This document shows positions 7,601 to 16,168 of a DNA stretch of 19,609 nt, piece by piece. The stretch lies in the NCBI GenBank assembly GCA_964344215.1, contig CAYFMP010000070.1, positions 1-19,609 of the forward strand, in the 5' to 3' direction. The stretch is from CAYFMP01 sp964344215 (GTDB lineage: Bacteria; Pseudomonadota; Alphaproteobacteria; Rhodospirillales; Casp-alpha2). The notes beneath the pieces are model-generated. The model was not told where the DNA came from and did no database searches. It worked only from the letters and a program-made list of their open reading frames with translations. Both the position numbers and the translations under genes were made by a program. The stretch's first letter is position 1; each line of letters starts with the position of its first letter.

Positions 7601-8331
7601 GAGGCGGACGCCTCCTCGGCCGGCTTCAGATCATCGACGGTTTCGGGCTGCACGGGTTCGCGACCGCTCAGTCGATCGGCCTCGATGGTGATCTCATTGA
7701 GGCCGTCCTCGACCCTACGCCGCGCCGCTTCCAGTCCCTCTTCGTCGAGGTCGCGCCGGACTTCGATGGGGTCGCCCCAAACGAGGACTCCTTTTGCAAA
7801 CGGCCACGGCACAAGGAAGCGGTCCCAGGAGCCGAGAACCTTACCGCGGTTCGTGCTGTAGGTGGCCGGAATGATCGGCACGCTGGAAAGACGGGCGACG
7901 TTGATGATGCCGTTGCTGGCCCGCATCCTCGGTCCGCGCGGCCCGGCCGGCGTGATGCCGACGTACTCGCCGTCGGCCAGGCTCTTGACCATGGCCCTGA
8001 GTGCCGCAGCGCCACCGCGGGACGATGATCCGGCGACCGTCTCGATCCCGAAATGCCCTACGGTCCGGGCGATGAGTTGGCCGTCCCGATGTCGGGAGAT
8101 CAACATGTGAATGGTTTTCCGATGGTCCCAGCAATACGGCATCATCAGCAACCGCCCGTGCCAGAAGCAAAGGATGAACGGTTTGCCGGTCTCCCAGAAG
8201 CGCTTCGGGATACCTTCGTTGACGACCTTCCAACGCCCGGTCAGGTGAATGAAGCGGATATAGCGGGCACCGAGCCAGCAGACGATCCGCTGGAGGGCGG
8301 CGGATCGCAGGATCGACTTGGTTAGGCTCAA
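7597..8331 (-). CDS. DUF374 lysophospholipid acyltransferase-like protein
   Basis: A 244-residue protein of the DUF374/LPLAT-like family, commonly found beside waaA in Alphaproteobacteria. Visible motifs are FWHGRLLMMP (56-65, an acyltransferase-like H motif), SRHRDGQLIA (79-88), GSSSRGGAAALRAM (101-114) and GITPAGPRGPRM (125-136). The likely start is TTG at 8331 (MSLTKS), 23 bp after the msbA stop, with AAAGGA about 10 bases upstream. The N-terminus is moderately hydrophobic, consistent with the inner-membrane surface. Its precise reaction is not established, but the operon suggests a role in lipid A or lipid-precursor acylation. It ends in a 4-bp overlap with waaA. Confidence 0.88.
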   Translation of the reverse strand: MSLTKSILRSAALQRIVCWLGARYIRFIHLTGRWKVVNEGIPKRFWETGKPFILCFWHGRLLMMPYCWDHRKTIHMLISRHRDGQLIARTVGHFGIETVAGSSSRGGAAALRAMVKSLADGEYVGITPAGPRGPRMRASNGIINVARLSSVPIIPATYSTNRGKVLGSWDRFLVPWPFAKGVLVWGDPIEVRRDLDEEGLEAARRRVEDGLNEITIEADRLSGREPVQPETVDDLKPAEEASAS

Positions 8332-8354
8332 CGCTCAGGCGTCCTTTCCCAATT

Positions 8355-10175
8355 TCACGCCTCGGCGGCGAGGGCGATCTGTTCGGCGCTGCCGGCTTTC
8401 TCGAACTGCAGGGTGTAAAGCCGTTCATAGGTGCCGCCCTTGGCAAGGAGCTCGGCATGGGTTCCGGACTCCGCCACCCCGCCGCCGTCGATCACGTAAA
8501 TCCGATCGGCGCTGACGATTGTGGAGAGCCGGTGTGCGATGACGACCGTGGTTCGGCCCTGCATGAGTTCCTTGAGCGCTGCCTGCACCTGGCGTTCGGA
8601 TTCGGTATCGAGAGCCGCCGTCGCTTCGTCGAGCAGAATGATCGGCGCGTCCTTGAGAATGGCCCGGGCGATGGCCAGGCGCTGGCGCTGGCCGCCGGAG
8701 AGTTTGACGCCCTGCTCGCCGACGATGGTTTGGTAGCCTTCCGCCAGTTCCGTGATGAAGTCATGGGCGGCGGCGTGGCGGGCGGCGTTCTCTACTTCTT
8801 CGGGGGTGGCACCGCCGCGGCCGTAGGCGATATTGGCCTCGACGGTGTCGTCGAACAGGGTGATCTCCTGGCTGACCAGGGCGATATTGGCGTGCAGCGA
8901 GGCCATGGTTGCGTGACGTACATCAATGCCGTCGACCTCCACCGCGCCCGCATCGACATCGTAGAAACGGGGTATCAGATTGAGGATCGTCGATTTGCCG
9001 GCCCCCGACGGCCCGACCAAAGCAACGATGTTGCCGGCCGGTATGTCGAGGTCGATCTCATGCAAGGCCGGTTTCTTGGAATCGTAGGAGAACTGGACGT
9101 CCTTAAACCGGACCCCGCCTTTGACGGCCCCAAGGGCTTGGGCGTCCGGTTTATCGACGATTGCCGGGGTCTCGTCGATTACGGTGAACAGTCGCTGCGC
9201 CCCGGCCAGGCCTTCTTGAAGGCTGGCATTGAGATTGGCCAGACGTTTCATCGGTTCGTAGGCAAGAAGCAAGGCGGTGATGAACGAGAAGAAGGCGCCG
9301 GCGTCGGTTTGGCCGCTGATCACGCGGGATCCTCCGTAGACGATCACGATGGAAACCGCGAGCCCGCCCAAGGTTTCCATGACGGGACTCGAAAGGGCGC
9401 GTGTTTTCGCCGATTTGATGTTGAGCCGAAAGATCCGCTCGACGATGGCCGCGATCCGACCCTTCTCGTACTCCTCCATGCCGTAGGACTTGACGACGCG
9501 AATGCCCTGGAAGGTCTGTCCGAGCAAGGTTGTGAACAGGCCCATCTCCTCCTGAGTATTGGCTGTCACTTTTCGCATTCGCTGGCCTAATCGGACGATG
9601 GGGTAGATCGCGGCCGGAAACACGAAAATGGAAATCAGGGCGAGTTGCCAGTCCTGCACGAACATGACCGCGACGAGGCCAATCAGGGAGAGGAGATCCT
9701 TGCCGAAACCGGTGAGGACGTTCGACACCGCAGCTCGCATCTGATTAATATCGATGGTAAAGCGCGAAATCAGCCGGCCGCTGGGGTTGTCGTGAAAGAA
9801 CGACAGGTCCATGCGAGCCAGATGAGCGTACAGCCTGTTCTGGGTGTCGGCGATGATTTTCAGGCCGACGAAACTCATCAACACGGCCTGTCCATAGTTG
9901 GCCAGCCCTTTGACCATAAACGTGGCCAAAACCGTCAATCCGATAGGCCACAGTAGATCCTCGTTGCGATCGATAAACACGTCGTTGACAACAGGCTTCA
10001 TGAGCCACGCGGAAAATGCGTTGGCACCGGCCATGAGCGCCATGCAAAAGACGGCCAAGACCAGCCAGCCGGCGTAGGGACGGATGTTCTCGCGCCACAG
10101 CCGCAGCATCAGTTTCGCCGAGGAACTATGGCCCGCTGGTACAGATTCGATGCGTTCGTTCAAGGTCTTGACCAA
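8355..10175 (-). CDS. msbA: MsbA-type lipid A exporter (ABC permease-ATPase)
   Basis: A 606-residue fused transmembrane/ATPase half-transporter, probably the homodimeric flippase that moves core-lipid A across the inner membrane. The membrane domain with six predicted helices spans about 30-325. The ATPase domain has Walker A GPSGAGKST (388-396), Q-loop Q436, signature LSGGQ (492-496), Walker B IILLDE (512-517) and H-loop H548, all intact. Operon position beside waaA and lpxK supports lipid A as substrate, though family members also export drugs. The start is uncertain. The frame begins at TTG 10175 with only a weak GACGG upstream; an ATG at 10109 (MLRLWREN) is an alternative but would trim the N-terminus before the first helix. 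Confidence 0.92.
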   Translation of the reverse strand: MVKTLNERIESVPAGHSSSAKLMLRLWRENIRPYAGWLVLAVFCMALMAGANAFSAWLMKPVVNDVFIDRNEDLLWPIGLTVLATFMVKGLANYGQAVLMSFVGLKIIADTQNRLYAHLARMDLSFFHDNPSGRLISRFTIDINQMRAAVSNVLTGFGKDLLSLIGLVAVMFVQDWQLALISIFVFPAAIYPIVRLGQRMRKVTANTQEEMGLFTTLLGQTFQGIRVVKSYGMEEYEKGRIAAIVERIFRLNIKSAKTRALSSPVMETLGGLAVSIVIVYGGSRVISGQTDAGAFFSFITALLLAYEPMKRLANLNASLQEGLAGAQRLFTVIDETPAIVDKPDAQALGAVKGGVRFKDVQFSYDSKKPALHEIDLDIPAGNIVALVGPSGAGKSTILNLIPRFYDVDAGAVEVDGIDVRHATMASLHANIALVSQEITLFDDTVEANIAYGRGGATPEEVENAARHAAAHDFITELAEGYQTIVGEQGVKLSGGQRQRLAIARAILKDAPIILLDEATAALDTESERQVQAALKELMQGRTTVVIAHRLSTIVSADRIYVIDGGGVAESGTHAELLAKGGTYERLYTLQFEKAGSAEQIALAAEA

Positions 10176-10193
10176 CCGTCATGGAGGTGCGGG

Positions 10194-10222
10194 ACAATAC
10201 CATGCGGATGCCCCGGAACCAA
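10194..10222 (-). promoter_or_regulatory. Possible msbA promoter
   Basis: On the minus strand TTGGTT (10222-10217) and TATTGT (10199-10194) are separated by 17 bp. The match to the sigma-70 consensus is modest (3/6 and 4/6). It would start transcription near 10187, just before the TTG at 10175, in the 85-bp gap after pmbA. Weak evidence. Confidence 0.3.
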
Positions 10223-10237
10223 TGTTTGGACGTGTTC

Positions 10238-10254
10238 GCCGCCGTAAAGGCGGC
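10238..10254 (-). repeat. GC hairpin between pmbA and msbA
   Basis: GCCGCC and GGCGGC (10238-10243 and 10249-10254) form a perfect 6-bp stem with a 5-base loop, starting 7 bases after the pmbA stop codon. There is no T-run behind it, so it is not a canonical intrinsic terminator. It could stabilise the pmbA transcript end or mark a processing point. Confidence 0.5.
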
Positions 10255-10260
10255 CCGGCG

Positions 10261-11604
10261 TCATTTACCGGCTACGGTCATGCCGTCGATCCTCAGTGTC
10301 GGCGCGTTGGTTCCGTACTTGAACTCCAAGTCATCGGCCGGGGTCAGACTGGCGAACATGTCGAGCAGGTTGCCGGCCACCGTCACTTCGCTGACCGGAA
10401 AGGCAATTTCTCCGTTCTCGATCCAGAATCCACTGGCTCCGCGGCTGTAGTCGCCGGTCACGCCGTTGACCCCCATGCCGATCAGTTCGGTTACGTATAA
10501 ACCTGTCTTTACGTCGCCGATGAGGTCGTCGCGACTAACGGAGCCTGGTTCCATATAGTAATTCGTGACCCTTGGGGCGGGCGGCGAAGAGGTTCCGCGG
10601 GACGCATTGCCGGTCGTCGTCAGCCCGAGTTGGCGGGCCGAACGAAGATCCAGAGTCCAGGCGGCGAGAACGCCGTCCTCGATGGTGTGCCGGCGCCTAG
10701 TCTGAACGCCTTCACCATCGAACGCCTTCGACCTCAGCCCGCGTTTTCGGAGAGGGTCGTCAACGACGTTGACGCCCTTCGAGAACACCGTCTCACCGAG
10801 CTTGTCCTTGAGGAAAGTCGTTCCCCGGGCTACCGAGGCGCCGTTGACGGCGCTGGACAGGTGGCCGAGGATCGAATTCGACACCCGTGGGTCGTAAATT
10901 ACGGGAACCTGATCGGTCGACGATTTGCGGGGATTCAGGCGACGTACAGCCCGCTCTCCGGCTGAACGCCCGATCTCGTTCGGCGACGGCAAATCGTCAC
11001 CGTGAACTGCCAGGGCGTAATCGTAATCGCGTTCCATCGCGGTCCCTTCTCCCGCCAGTACCGAGACGCTAAGGGAGTGAGTGGTCGCCGAGCGGGATCT
11101 TGCGAAACCGTTGGTGGCGGCGAGGATTACCGTGTTTCGGCTCCAGCCGGCCTCGGCCCCCTCCGAATTGGTTACGCCTTCGACGCCGCGTGCCGCGTCC
11201 TCGGCCTCGGCGGCTTGCTCTTGCAGCGATTCCGACGACGGCTCCGACGGGTCGCAATCGTCCAGATCGGGAAACGTCGACGCCAGCAGTTCTTCCGGTG
11301 CAATCCCGCAATAGGGATCCTCCGGCACCGAACGGACCATCGCCATGGCGCGCTCGACGAGTTCGTCGAGGGCGGCCGCGGAGACATCCGACGACGAAAC
11401 GATCGCCTGACGTGTTCCGGTGAAGACCCGAAGTCCGATATCGACGCTCTCCGAGCGTTCCAGGTGTTCCGGCTTCCCTAAGCGCTGGCTCGACGACAGC
11501 GAAATGCCTTCCGCATGGATCGCATCGGCGGAATCGGCGCCGGCGGTTTGTGCTTTCCCGACCAGATCGGTGATCAGTTCAAGGGGCTCGGTCGTTGTGC
11601 TCAT
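10261..11604 (-). CDS. pmbA: TldE/PmbA metalloprotease-complex subunit
   Basis: A 447-residue TldE/PmbA protein, the partner of TldD in a heteromeric cytosolic protease known for maturing or degrading peptides such as microcin B17 and CcdA. As expected for the TldE subunit it lacks the HEXXXH zinc motif present in TldD. It shows the family pattern throughout: an N-terminal SADAIHAEG/ESVDIGLRVFTG segment, NYYMEPGS around 350, and the C-terminal GMGVNGVTGDYSRGASGF block (about 376-393) followed by IENGEIAFPVSEVTVAGN. The ATG at 11604 fits the family N-terminus, but no strong Shine-Dalgarno is visible. It is upstream of msbA on the same strand (85-bp gap) and divergent from korA. Its partner tldD lies at the far end of the window. 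Confidence 0.94.
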   Translation of the reverse strand: MSTTTEPLELITDLVGKAQTAGADSADAIHAEGISLSSSQRLGKPEHLERSESVDIGLRVFTGTRQAIVSSSDVSAAALDELVERAMAMVRSVPEDPYCGIAPEELLASTFPDLDDCDPSEPSSESLQEQAAEAEDAARGVEGVTNSEGAEAGWSRNTVILAATNGFARSRSATTHSLSVSVLAGEGTAMERDYDYALAVHGDDLPSPNEIGRSAGERAVRRLNPRKSSTDQVPVIYDPRVSNSILGHLSSAVNGASVARGTTFLKDKLGETVFSKGVNVVDDPLRKRGLRSKAFDGEGVQTRRRHTIEDGVLAAWTLDLRSARQLGLTTTGNASRGTSSPPAPRVTNYYMEPGSVSRDDLIGDVKTGLYVTELIGMGVNGVTGDYSRGASGFWIENGEIAFPVSEVTVAGNLLDMFASLTPADDLEFKYGTNAPTLRIDGMTVAGK

Positions 11605-11875
11605 GGTATTGTGATTGACCCGCTATTTGATCGCATTGAGACGGCCCGGCAGCCGCCAAACTCTTTTCATCGTTACTGTTCTACGCCTTCGAGAGGCGTT
11701 GGGCAAAGCGGCGTGAAAGCCTGTTTCATTCGCCTCGATCAATTTTTGTTGATTTCTTATTTTGTTGCCAGGTCATTAGCGCTAAAAGAATCTCTACTGC
11801 GTTTGGAGTTTCCAAGCCCCGGAATTCCAGAGATATGGGTGAGAACCCGATCAATTCTATTCGGATCAGGCGGCC
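11605..11875. other. Divergent intergenic region pmbA/korA
   Basis: A 271-bp non-coding gap between divergent pmbA and korA, which should hold both promoters. It includes a markedly AT-rich patch (about 11738-11810) unlike the neighbouring genes and a 6-bp inverted repeat, ACGCCT (11683-11688) with AGGCGT (11694-11699). A small GGGT/ACCC hairpin lies at 11837-11848. I could not fix promoter boxes with confidence. Confidence 0.5.
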
Positions 11876-13774
11876 ATGCCGGTGACGAATACAAGCATCG
11901 AGAAATCTCCTGCCAATGGACCCCGGCAGGAGCTTGAATCTGCTGTTGTCCGGTTCTCAGGCGATTCCGGCGACGGCATGCAACTGACCGGCGGCCAGTT
12001 TACGCTGGCGACGGCGCTTGCCGGTAACGACCTCGCGACCTTCCCTGATTTTCCGGCCGAAATCAGGGCGCCGGCTGGAACCACCTTTGGCGTCTCTTCG
12101 TTTCAAATCAATTTCGGTTCGCGTTCCGTCATGACTTCCGGTGACGATTTCGACGTTCTCGTCGCCATGAACCCGGCAGCCCTCAAGGTCGAACTGGACG
12201 GCTTGAAGAAGGGCGGTATGATTATTCTGGACTCGGGGGCCTTCACCGAACGCAACTTGCACAAGGCAGGCTACGAAACCAGCCCGCTGGACGACGGAAC
12301 CCTCGATCCGTACAGAGTTGTGGAGTTGGACATCTCCCGGATGACCATCGAAGCGGTCGCCGCCTTCGATCTCGGAAAGAAGGAGGCGTTGAGATGCAAG
12401 AATTTCTGGACGCTCGGCTACGTATACTGGCTGTTCGGCCGCCGCCGTCAGCTCACCGTCGATTGGCTGAAAACCAAGTTCGAGGACCGGCCGGAGATCG
12501 CCGACGCCAACATCGCGGCCATGAACGCCGGACACGCCTTGGCCGAAACGTCGGAGACCGCCGACGGACTTCAAGGCTTCGCGATCAACCGCGCTCCCAT
12601 TACTCCGGGAACCTATAGAACGGTGACCGGCGGCGAGTCGCTGGCCTGGGGGCTCGCCGCCGGCGCCCGGCTAGCCGAATTGAAACTGGTGTTCTGCTCC
12701 TATCCGATCACGCCGGCATCCCCCATCCTTCACACCCTTTCGGAACTGACCGAATACAACGTCATTACCTTCCAAGCCGAAGACGAAATCGCCGCCGCCT
12801 GTTCGGCCATCGGCGCTTCCTATGCGGGGTCGCTCGGCGTCACTTCCAGTTCGGGCCCCGGGATGACGCTCAAGGGCGAAGCGCTGGGACTCGCCATCGT
12901 CACCGAACTGCCGCTGGTTGTCGTCAACTCCCAGCGCGCGGGACCGGCGACCGGCATGCCGACCAAGACCGAGCAGTCGGACCTCTTCCAGGCGCTCTAT
13001 GGACGCAACGGAGACAGCCCACTCGCCGTGATCTCCGCTCGCTCGCCGTCCGATTGCTTCGAAGTCGCCATTGAGGCGGTTCGATTGGCGATCAGTCATA
13101 TGACACCCGTCATCGTGTTGACCGACGGTTATATCGGCAACGCGGCCGAGCCATGGCTGATTCCCAATTTCGACGATCTGCCGCGCATCCCCGTGAAATT
13201 CCGAACCGACCCGGAAGGATTCCATCCTTTCATTCGCGACGAAGAAACCTTGGCCAGACCGTGGGCGATTCCCGGAACGCCTGGGCTGCAACACCGAATC
13301 GGCGGACTCGAAAAAGGCTACGATACCGGCGACATCTCCTACGACCCCGACAACCATCACCGCATGACCCAAACCCGAGCCGACAAGATCGCCCGTATCG
13401 CCGACGACATTTCTCTGCAATCGGTCGACGAAGGAGGGGAAACCGGTCGTTTGGCAGTCGTCGGATGGGGATCGACCTATGGCGCCATCAACCGAGCGGT
13501 CAGCAATCTGCGGGACGAGGGATTCGAGGTCAGCCATATTCACGTTCGCTACTTGTCTCCGCTGCCGAAGAACCTGGGTAAATTGCTGGCTGGGTTCGAC
13601 AAGGTGATGGTCCCCGAGCTCAACAACGGCCAGTTCGCCAGTCTGCTCAAGAGCGAATTCCTGATCGACATCGAGCCCATCGACAAGATTTCCGGTCAGC
13701 CGTTCCGGATCAGCGAGTTGGAAAATGCCATTCGGGCATGCCTGGAGGATCAAAATGAACGTTGCAGCGCCTGA
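11876..13774 (+). CDS. korA: 2-oxoglutarate:ferredoxin oxidoreductase, alpha (fused gamma-alpha) subunit
   Basis: A 632-residue subunit that with KorB decarboxylates a 2-oxoacid, probably 2-oxoglutarate, to the acyl-CoA while reducing ferredoxin. The N-terminal gamma domain (about 22-235) carries GDSGDGMQLTG (29-39) and AEIRAPAGTTFGVSSFQI. The alpha domain follows, with the substrate-loop motif YPITPASPI (276-284), TSSSGPGMTLKGEALG (323-338), and NSQRAGPATGMPTKTEQSDL. A C-terminal transketolase-like domain includes PELNNGQ (580-586). The gamma-alpha fusion and length resemble the oxygen-tolerant KorA of mycobacteria (from memory). The ATG at 11876 has only a weak AGGCGG upstream. It overlaps korB by 20 bp. 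Specificity for 2-oxoglutarate over other 2-oxoacids is inferred. Confidence 0.93.
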   Translation: MPVTNTSIEKSPANGPRQELESAVVRFSGDSGDGMQLTGGQFTLATALAGNDLATFPDFPAEIRAPAGTTFGVSSFQINFGSRSVMTSGDDFDVLVAMNPAALKVELDGLKKGGMIILDSGAFTERNLHKAGYETSPLDDGTLDPYRVVELDISRMTIEAVAAFDLGKKEALRCKNFWTLGYVYWLFGRRRQLTVDWLKTKFEDRPEIADANIAAMNAGHALAETSETADGLQGFAINRAPITPGTYRTVTGGESLAWGLAAGARLAELKLVFCSYPITPASPILHTLSELTEYNVITFQAEDEIAAACSAIGASYAGSLGVTSSSGPGMTLKGEALGLAIVTELPLVVVNSQRAGPATGMPTKTEQSDLFQALYGRNGDSPLAVISARSPSDCFEVAIEAVRLAISHMTPVIVLTDGYIGNAAEPWLIPNFDDLPRIPVKFRTDPEGFHPFIRDEETLARPWAIPGTPGLQHRIGGLEKGYDTGDISYDPDNHHRMTQTRADKIARIADDISLQSVDEGGETGRLAVVGWGSTYGAINRAVSNLRDEGFEVSHIHVRYLSPLPKNLGKLLAGFDKVMVPELNNGQFASLLKSEFLIDIEPIDKISGQPFRISELENAIRACLEDQNERCSA

Positions 13775-14783
13775 CAGCGATCTGACCCCGAAGGACTTCA
13801 GTTCCGACCAGGAAGTCCGGTGGTGCCCGGGTTGCGGTGATTACGCGATCCTCAAGGCCATGCAAAAGACCCTTCCCGAGATCGGCGCCACCCCTGAGAA
13901 CACGGTTTTCATTTCCGGGATCGGCTGTGCCTCGCGTTTCCCCTATTACATGGGCACTTATGGGTTTCACACGATACACGGCCGCGCGCCGGCCATCGCG
14001 ACCGGCGTCAAGCTCGCCAATCCCGATCTCGACGTTTGGGTCGTATCCGGCGACGGCGATGCCCTTTCGATTGGCGGCAACCATCTGCTGCATTTGCTTC
14101 GGCGCAACGTCAACGTCCAGTTCGTGCTTTTCGACAACGAAATCTACGGCCTGACCAAAGGACAGTATTCGCCGACCTCGCGTATCGGAACCCGCTCGCC
14201 CTCAACTCCTTTCGGTTCGATCGAAAGGCCGGTCTCTACGGCCGCCCTGGCGATTGGCGCCGGTGCGCGCTTCGTTGCGCGTTCCATCGATACCCTGCAA
14301 AAACACCTGCCGGTCATGTTCAAACGCGCCTATGAACATAATGGAACTTCTTTCGTAAAGATTTTTCAGAACTGCATCGTCTATAACGACGGCGTCTATT
14401 CGAACTTCACCGACAAGGAGGTGGCCGCCGACCGGCAGCTCCTGGTCGAACACGGAAAACCGATGATTTTCGGCAGCAACATGAACCGGGGTATAAGACT
14501 CAACCCGGACAACCTCAACCTCGAAGCCGTGGTTATTGGCGAACACGGCATTGTCGAATCGGATATTCTGATCCACGACGAATCCAATCATGCTCTGGCG
14601 ACCCTTCTCGCTTCCATGCAGGGGCCCGAACTACCGGTTGCCCTTGGCGTTCTCTATTGTGACCCGGTCGACAGCTACGAAGACAGTGTCGACAACCTTG
14701 TATCGGAAGCCAAACAGCGTAACAGTTCACCAGATTTCAACGACCTGCTGCACAGCGGACACACCTGGAACGTAGCCGGCTAG
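13755..14783 (+). CDS. korB: 2-oxoglutarate:ferredoxin oxidoreductase, beta subunit
   Basis: A 342-residue thiamine-pyrophosphate and iron-sulfur subunit that works with KorA. WCPGCGDY gives C24 and C27, with C58 (GIGCAS) and C207 (QNC) completing a plausible four-cysteine [4Fe-4S] site. The TPP-binding motif SGDGDALSIGGNHLLHLLRRN starts at 98 and runs into NEIYGLTKGQYSPTS (128-142), a hallmark of KorB-type subunits. The ATG at 13755 is chosen because GGAGG lies 6 bases upstream, inside the end of korA, and the preceding ten codons are not family-like. The 20-bp overlap with korA indicates translational coupling. No ferredoxin or delta subunit is encoded next to it. Confidence 0.94.
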   Translation: MNVAAPDSDLTPKDFSSDQEVRWCPGCGDYAILKAMQKTLPEIGATPENTVFISGIGCASRFPYYMGTYGFHTIHGRAPAIATGVKLANPDLDVWVVSGDGDALSIGGNHLLHLLRRNVNVQFVLFDNEIYGLTKGQYSPTSRIGTRSPSTPFGSIERPVSTAALAIGAGARFVARSIDTLQKHLPVMFKRAYEHNGTSFVKIFQNCIVYNDGVYSNFTDKEVAADRQLLVEHGKPMIFGSNMNRGIRLNPDNLNLEAVVIGEHGIVESDILIHDESNHALATLLASMQGPELPVALGVLYCDPVDSYEDSVDNLVSEAKQRNSSPDFNDLLHSGHTWNVAG

Positions 14784-14809
14784 ACCCGGTTCGGAATCTG
14801 GAACGCGAC

Positions 14810-16156
14810 ATGCCCATCAGCGTAGCGATCATCGGATCGGGACCGGCCGGGTTTTACACTGCCGAGGCATTGGCGAAATCGGACCAGGACTGTCAGATCG
14901 ACATTATCGAACGTCTTCCGACCCCTTACGGGCTTGTACGCGGCGGCGTCGCGCCCGACCACCAGACCACGAAACGAATCGCGGCTAAGTTCGAGCAAAC
15001 GGCGCTCAGGGAAGTAATTCGCTACTATGGCAACGTCGAAGTCGGCGCCGATGTCTCTGTCGACGAGTTGCGTGAAGCCTACGACGCGGTGGTGTTGGCG
15101 GTCGGGGCCGCAAAGGACCGGCCACTGACGATCCCCGGCGCCGACAAAAAGGGCGTTTTTGGTGCGGCCGAGTTCGTCGGCTGGTACAACGGTCATCCCG
15201 ATTTTTGCGATCTCGACCCGAATCTGGATGTAGCGGCCGCCGCCGTCATCGGCGTCGGCAACGTCGCCATCGATGTCGCCCGGGTCCTGGTCAAGACGCC
15301 CGACGAAATGGCGAAATCCGATCTTCCAGACTATGCCGCTTACGCCATTCACCAATCGCCGCTCAGCGACGTCTTCGTACTCGGGCGCCGCGGGCCGATC
15401 GAGGCAAAGTTCACCAACGTCGAGCTTCGCGAGATGGGTCGCCTTGTCGAGGCCGAACCGCGGGTTGTCGTCGATCAGTTGCCCAAAAACCCCAACGATC
15501 TATTGACGGCGCTGTCGGATCGCGACCGCCGTCTGAAGGAGAGGAACCTGGCGACCCTCCACGAGTTCTCCGAAGGCGCTCCGGATACGAAACCCAAGCG
15601 CGTCCATTTCGAATTCTATGCCGCGCCTGTCGAAGTCCTAGGCAACGACAGGGTCTGGGGACTGCGTCTCGAGCGGACACGGGTTGTCGACGGCCGCGCC
15701 GAGGGAACCGGTTCGTTCTTCGAGATCGAATGCGGTCTGGTCGTTTCGTCGATCGGGTATCGCTCGGAGCGGATCGAAGGAGCGCCGTTCGACGAAGAGA
15801 ACGCCGTCGTACCGAACAACGACGGTCGGGTTGCCGAAGGTCTCTATGCCGCCGGATGGATAAAACGGGGACCGACCGGCGTGATCTCTACCAATCGGGC
15901 CGATGGTGAGACCGTCGCCGCCCACATAGTCGAGGATTTGGGCTCGCCCAGCGATTCCGGCAAACGGGGACGGTCCGGGCTCGAGGCGCTTCTCACCGGG
16001 CGCCGTGTCCGGGTCGTCGGATTCGACGATTGGAAAACGATCGATGCCATGGAAACGGCTAACGCCACGGAACCCGCGCCCCGTTGCAAGTTCGTCACGG
16101 TCGATACCATGCTCGACGCCCTCGACGGTGCAGACCGTGCGGCAAAAGCGAATTAG
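14810..16156 (+). CDS. FprA-like ferredoxin-NADP reductase (adrenodoxin reductase family)
   Basis: A 448-residue FAD flavoprotein that moves electrons between ferredoxin and NADP(H). The FAD dinucleotide fold is at the N-terminus with IGSGPAGFY (8-16) and the adrenodoxin-reductase signature PYGLVRGGVAPDH (39-51). The NADP fold follows at VIGVGNVAIDVARVL (146-160), then LGRRGP (191-196). The C-terminal FAD contact is GWIKRGPTGVI with the downstream TNRADG. It starts 26 bp after korB on the same strand. Context suggests it accepts electrons from ferredoxin reduced by KorAB to make NADPH, or runs the other way. It is distinct from the glutamate synthase small subunit because of the GLVRGGVAPDH motif and overall length. 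Confidence 0.92.
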   Translation: MPISVAIIGSGPAGFYTAEALAKSDQDCQIDIIERLPTPYGLVRGGVAPDHQTTKRIAAKFEQTALREVIRYYGNVEVGADVSVDELREAYDAVVLAVGAAKDRPLTIPGADKKGVFGAAEFVGWYNGHPDFCDLDPNLDVAAAAVIGVGNVAIDVARVLVKTPDEMAKSDLPDYAAYAIHQSPLSDVFVLGRRGPIEAKFTNVELREMGRLVEAEPRVVVDQLPKNPNDLLTALSDRDRRLKERNLATLHEFSEGAPDTKPKRVHFEFYAAPVEVLGNDRVWGLRLERTRVVDGRAEGTGSFFEIECGLVVSSIGYRSERIEGAPFDEENAVVPNNDGRVAEGLYAAGWIKRGPTGVISTNRADGETVAAHIVEDLGSPSDSGKRGRSGLEALLTGRRVRVVGFDDWKTIDAMETANATEPAPRCKFVTVDTMLDALDGADRAAKAN

Positions 16157-16168
16157 GTGCCCCTCAAG

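Noticed and set aside
4600..7861. Long plus-strand open frames (4600-5799 and 6554-7861)
   Set aside because: Both lie opposite well-supported lpxL-like, lpxK, waaA and DUF374 genes and have no recognisable domains or start sites.
10176..10260. Missing cysQ or other small gene between pmbA and msbA
   Set aside because: The gap is only 85 bp and contains no credible open frame.
11738..11753. FNR/FixK-type box upstream of korA
   Set aside because: The sequence is ATCAA-N6-TTGAT, which is the half-sites in the wrong orientation and spacing for an FNR-family site (TTGAT-N4-ATCAA).
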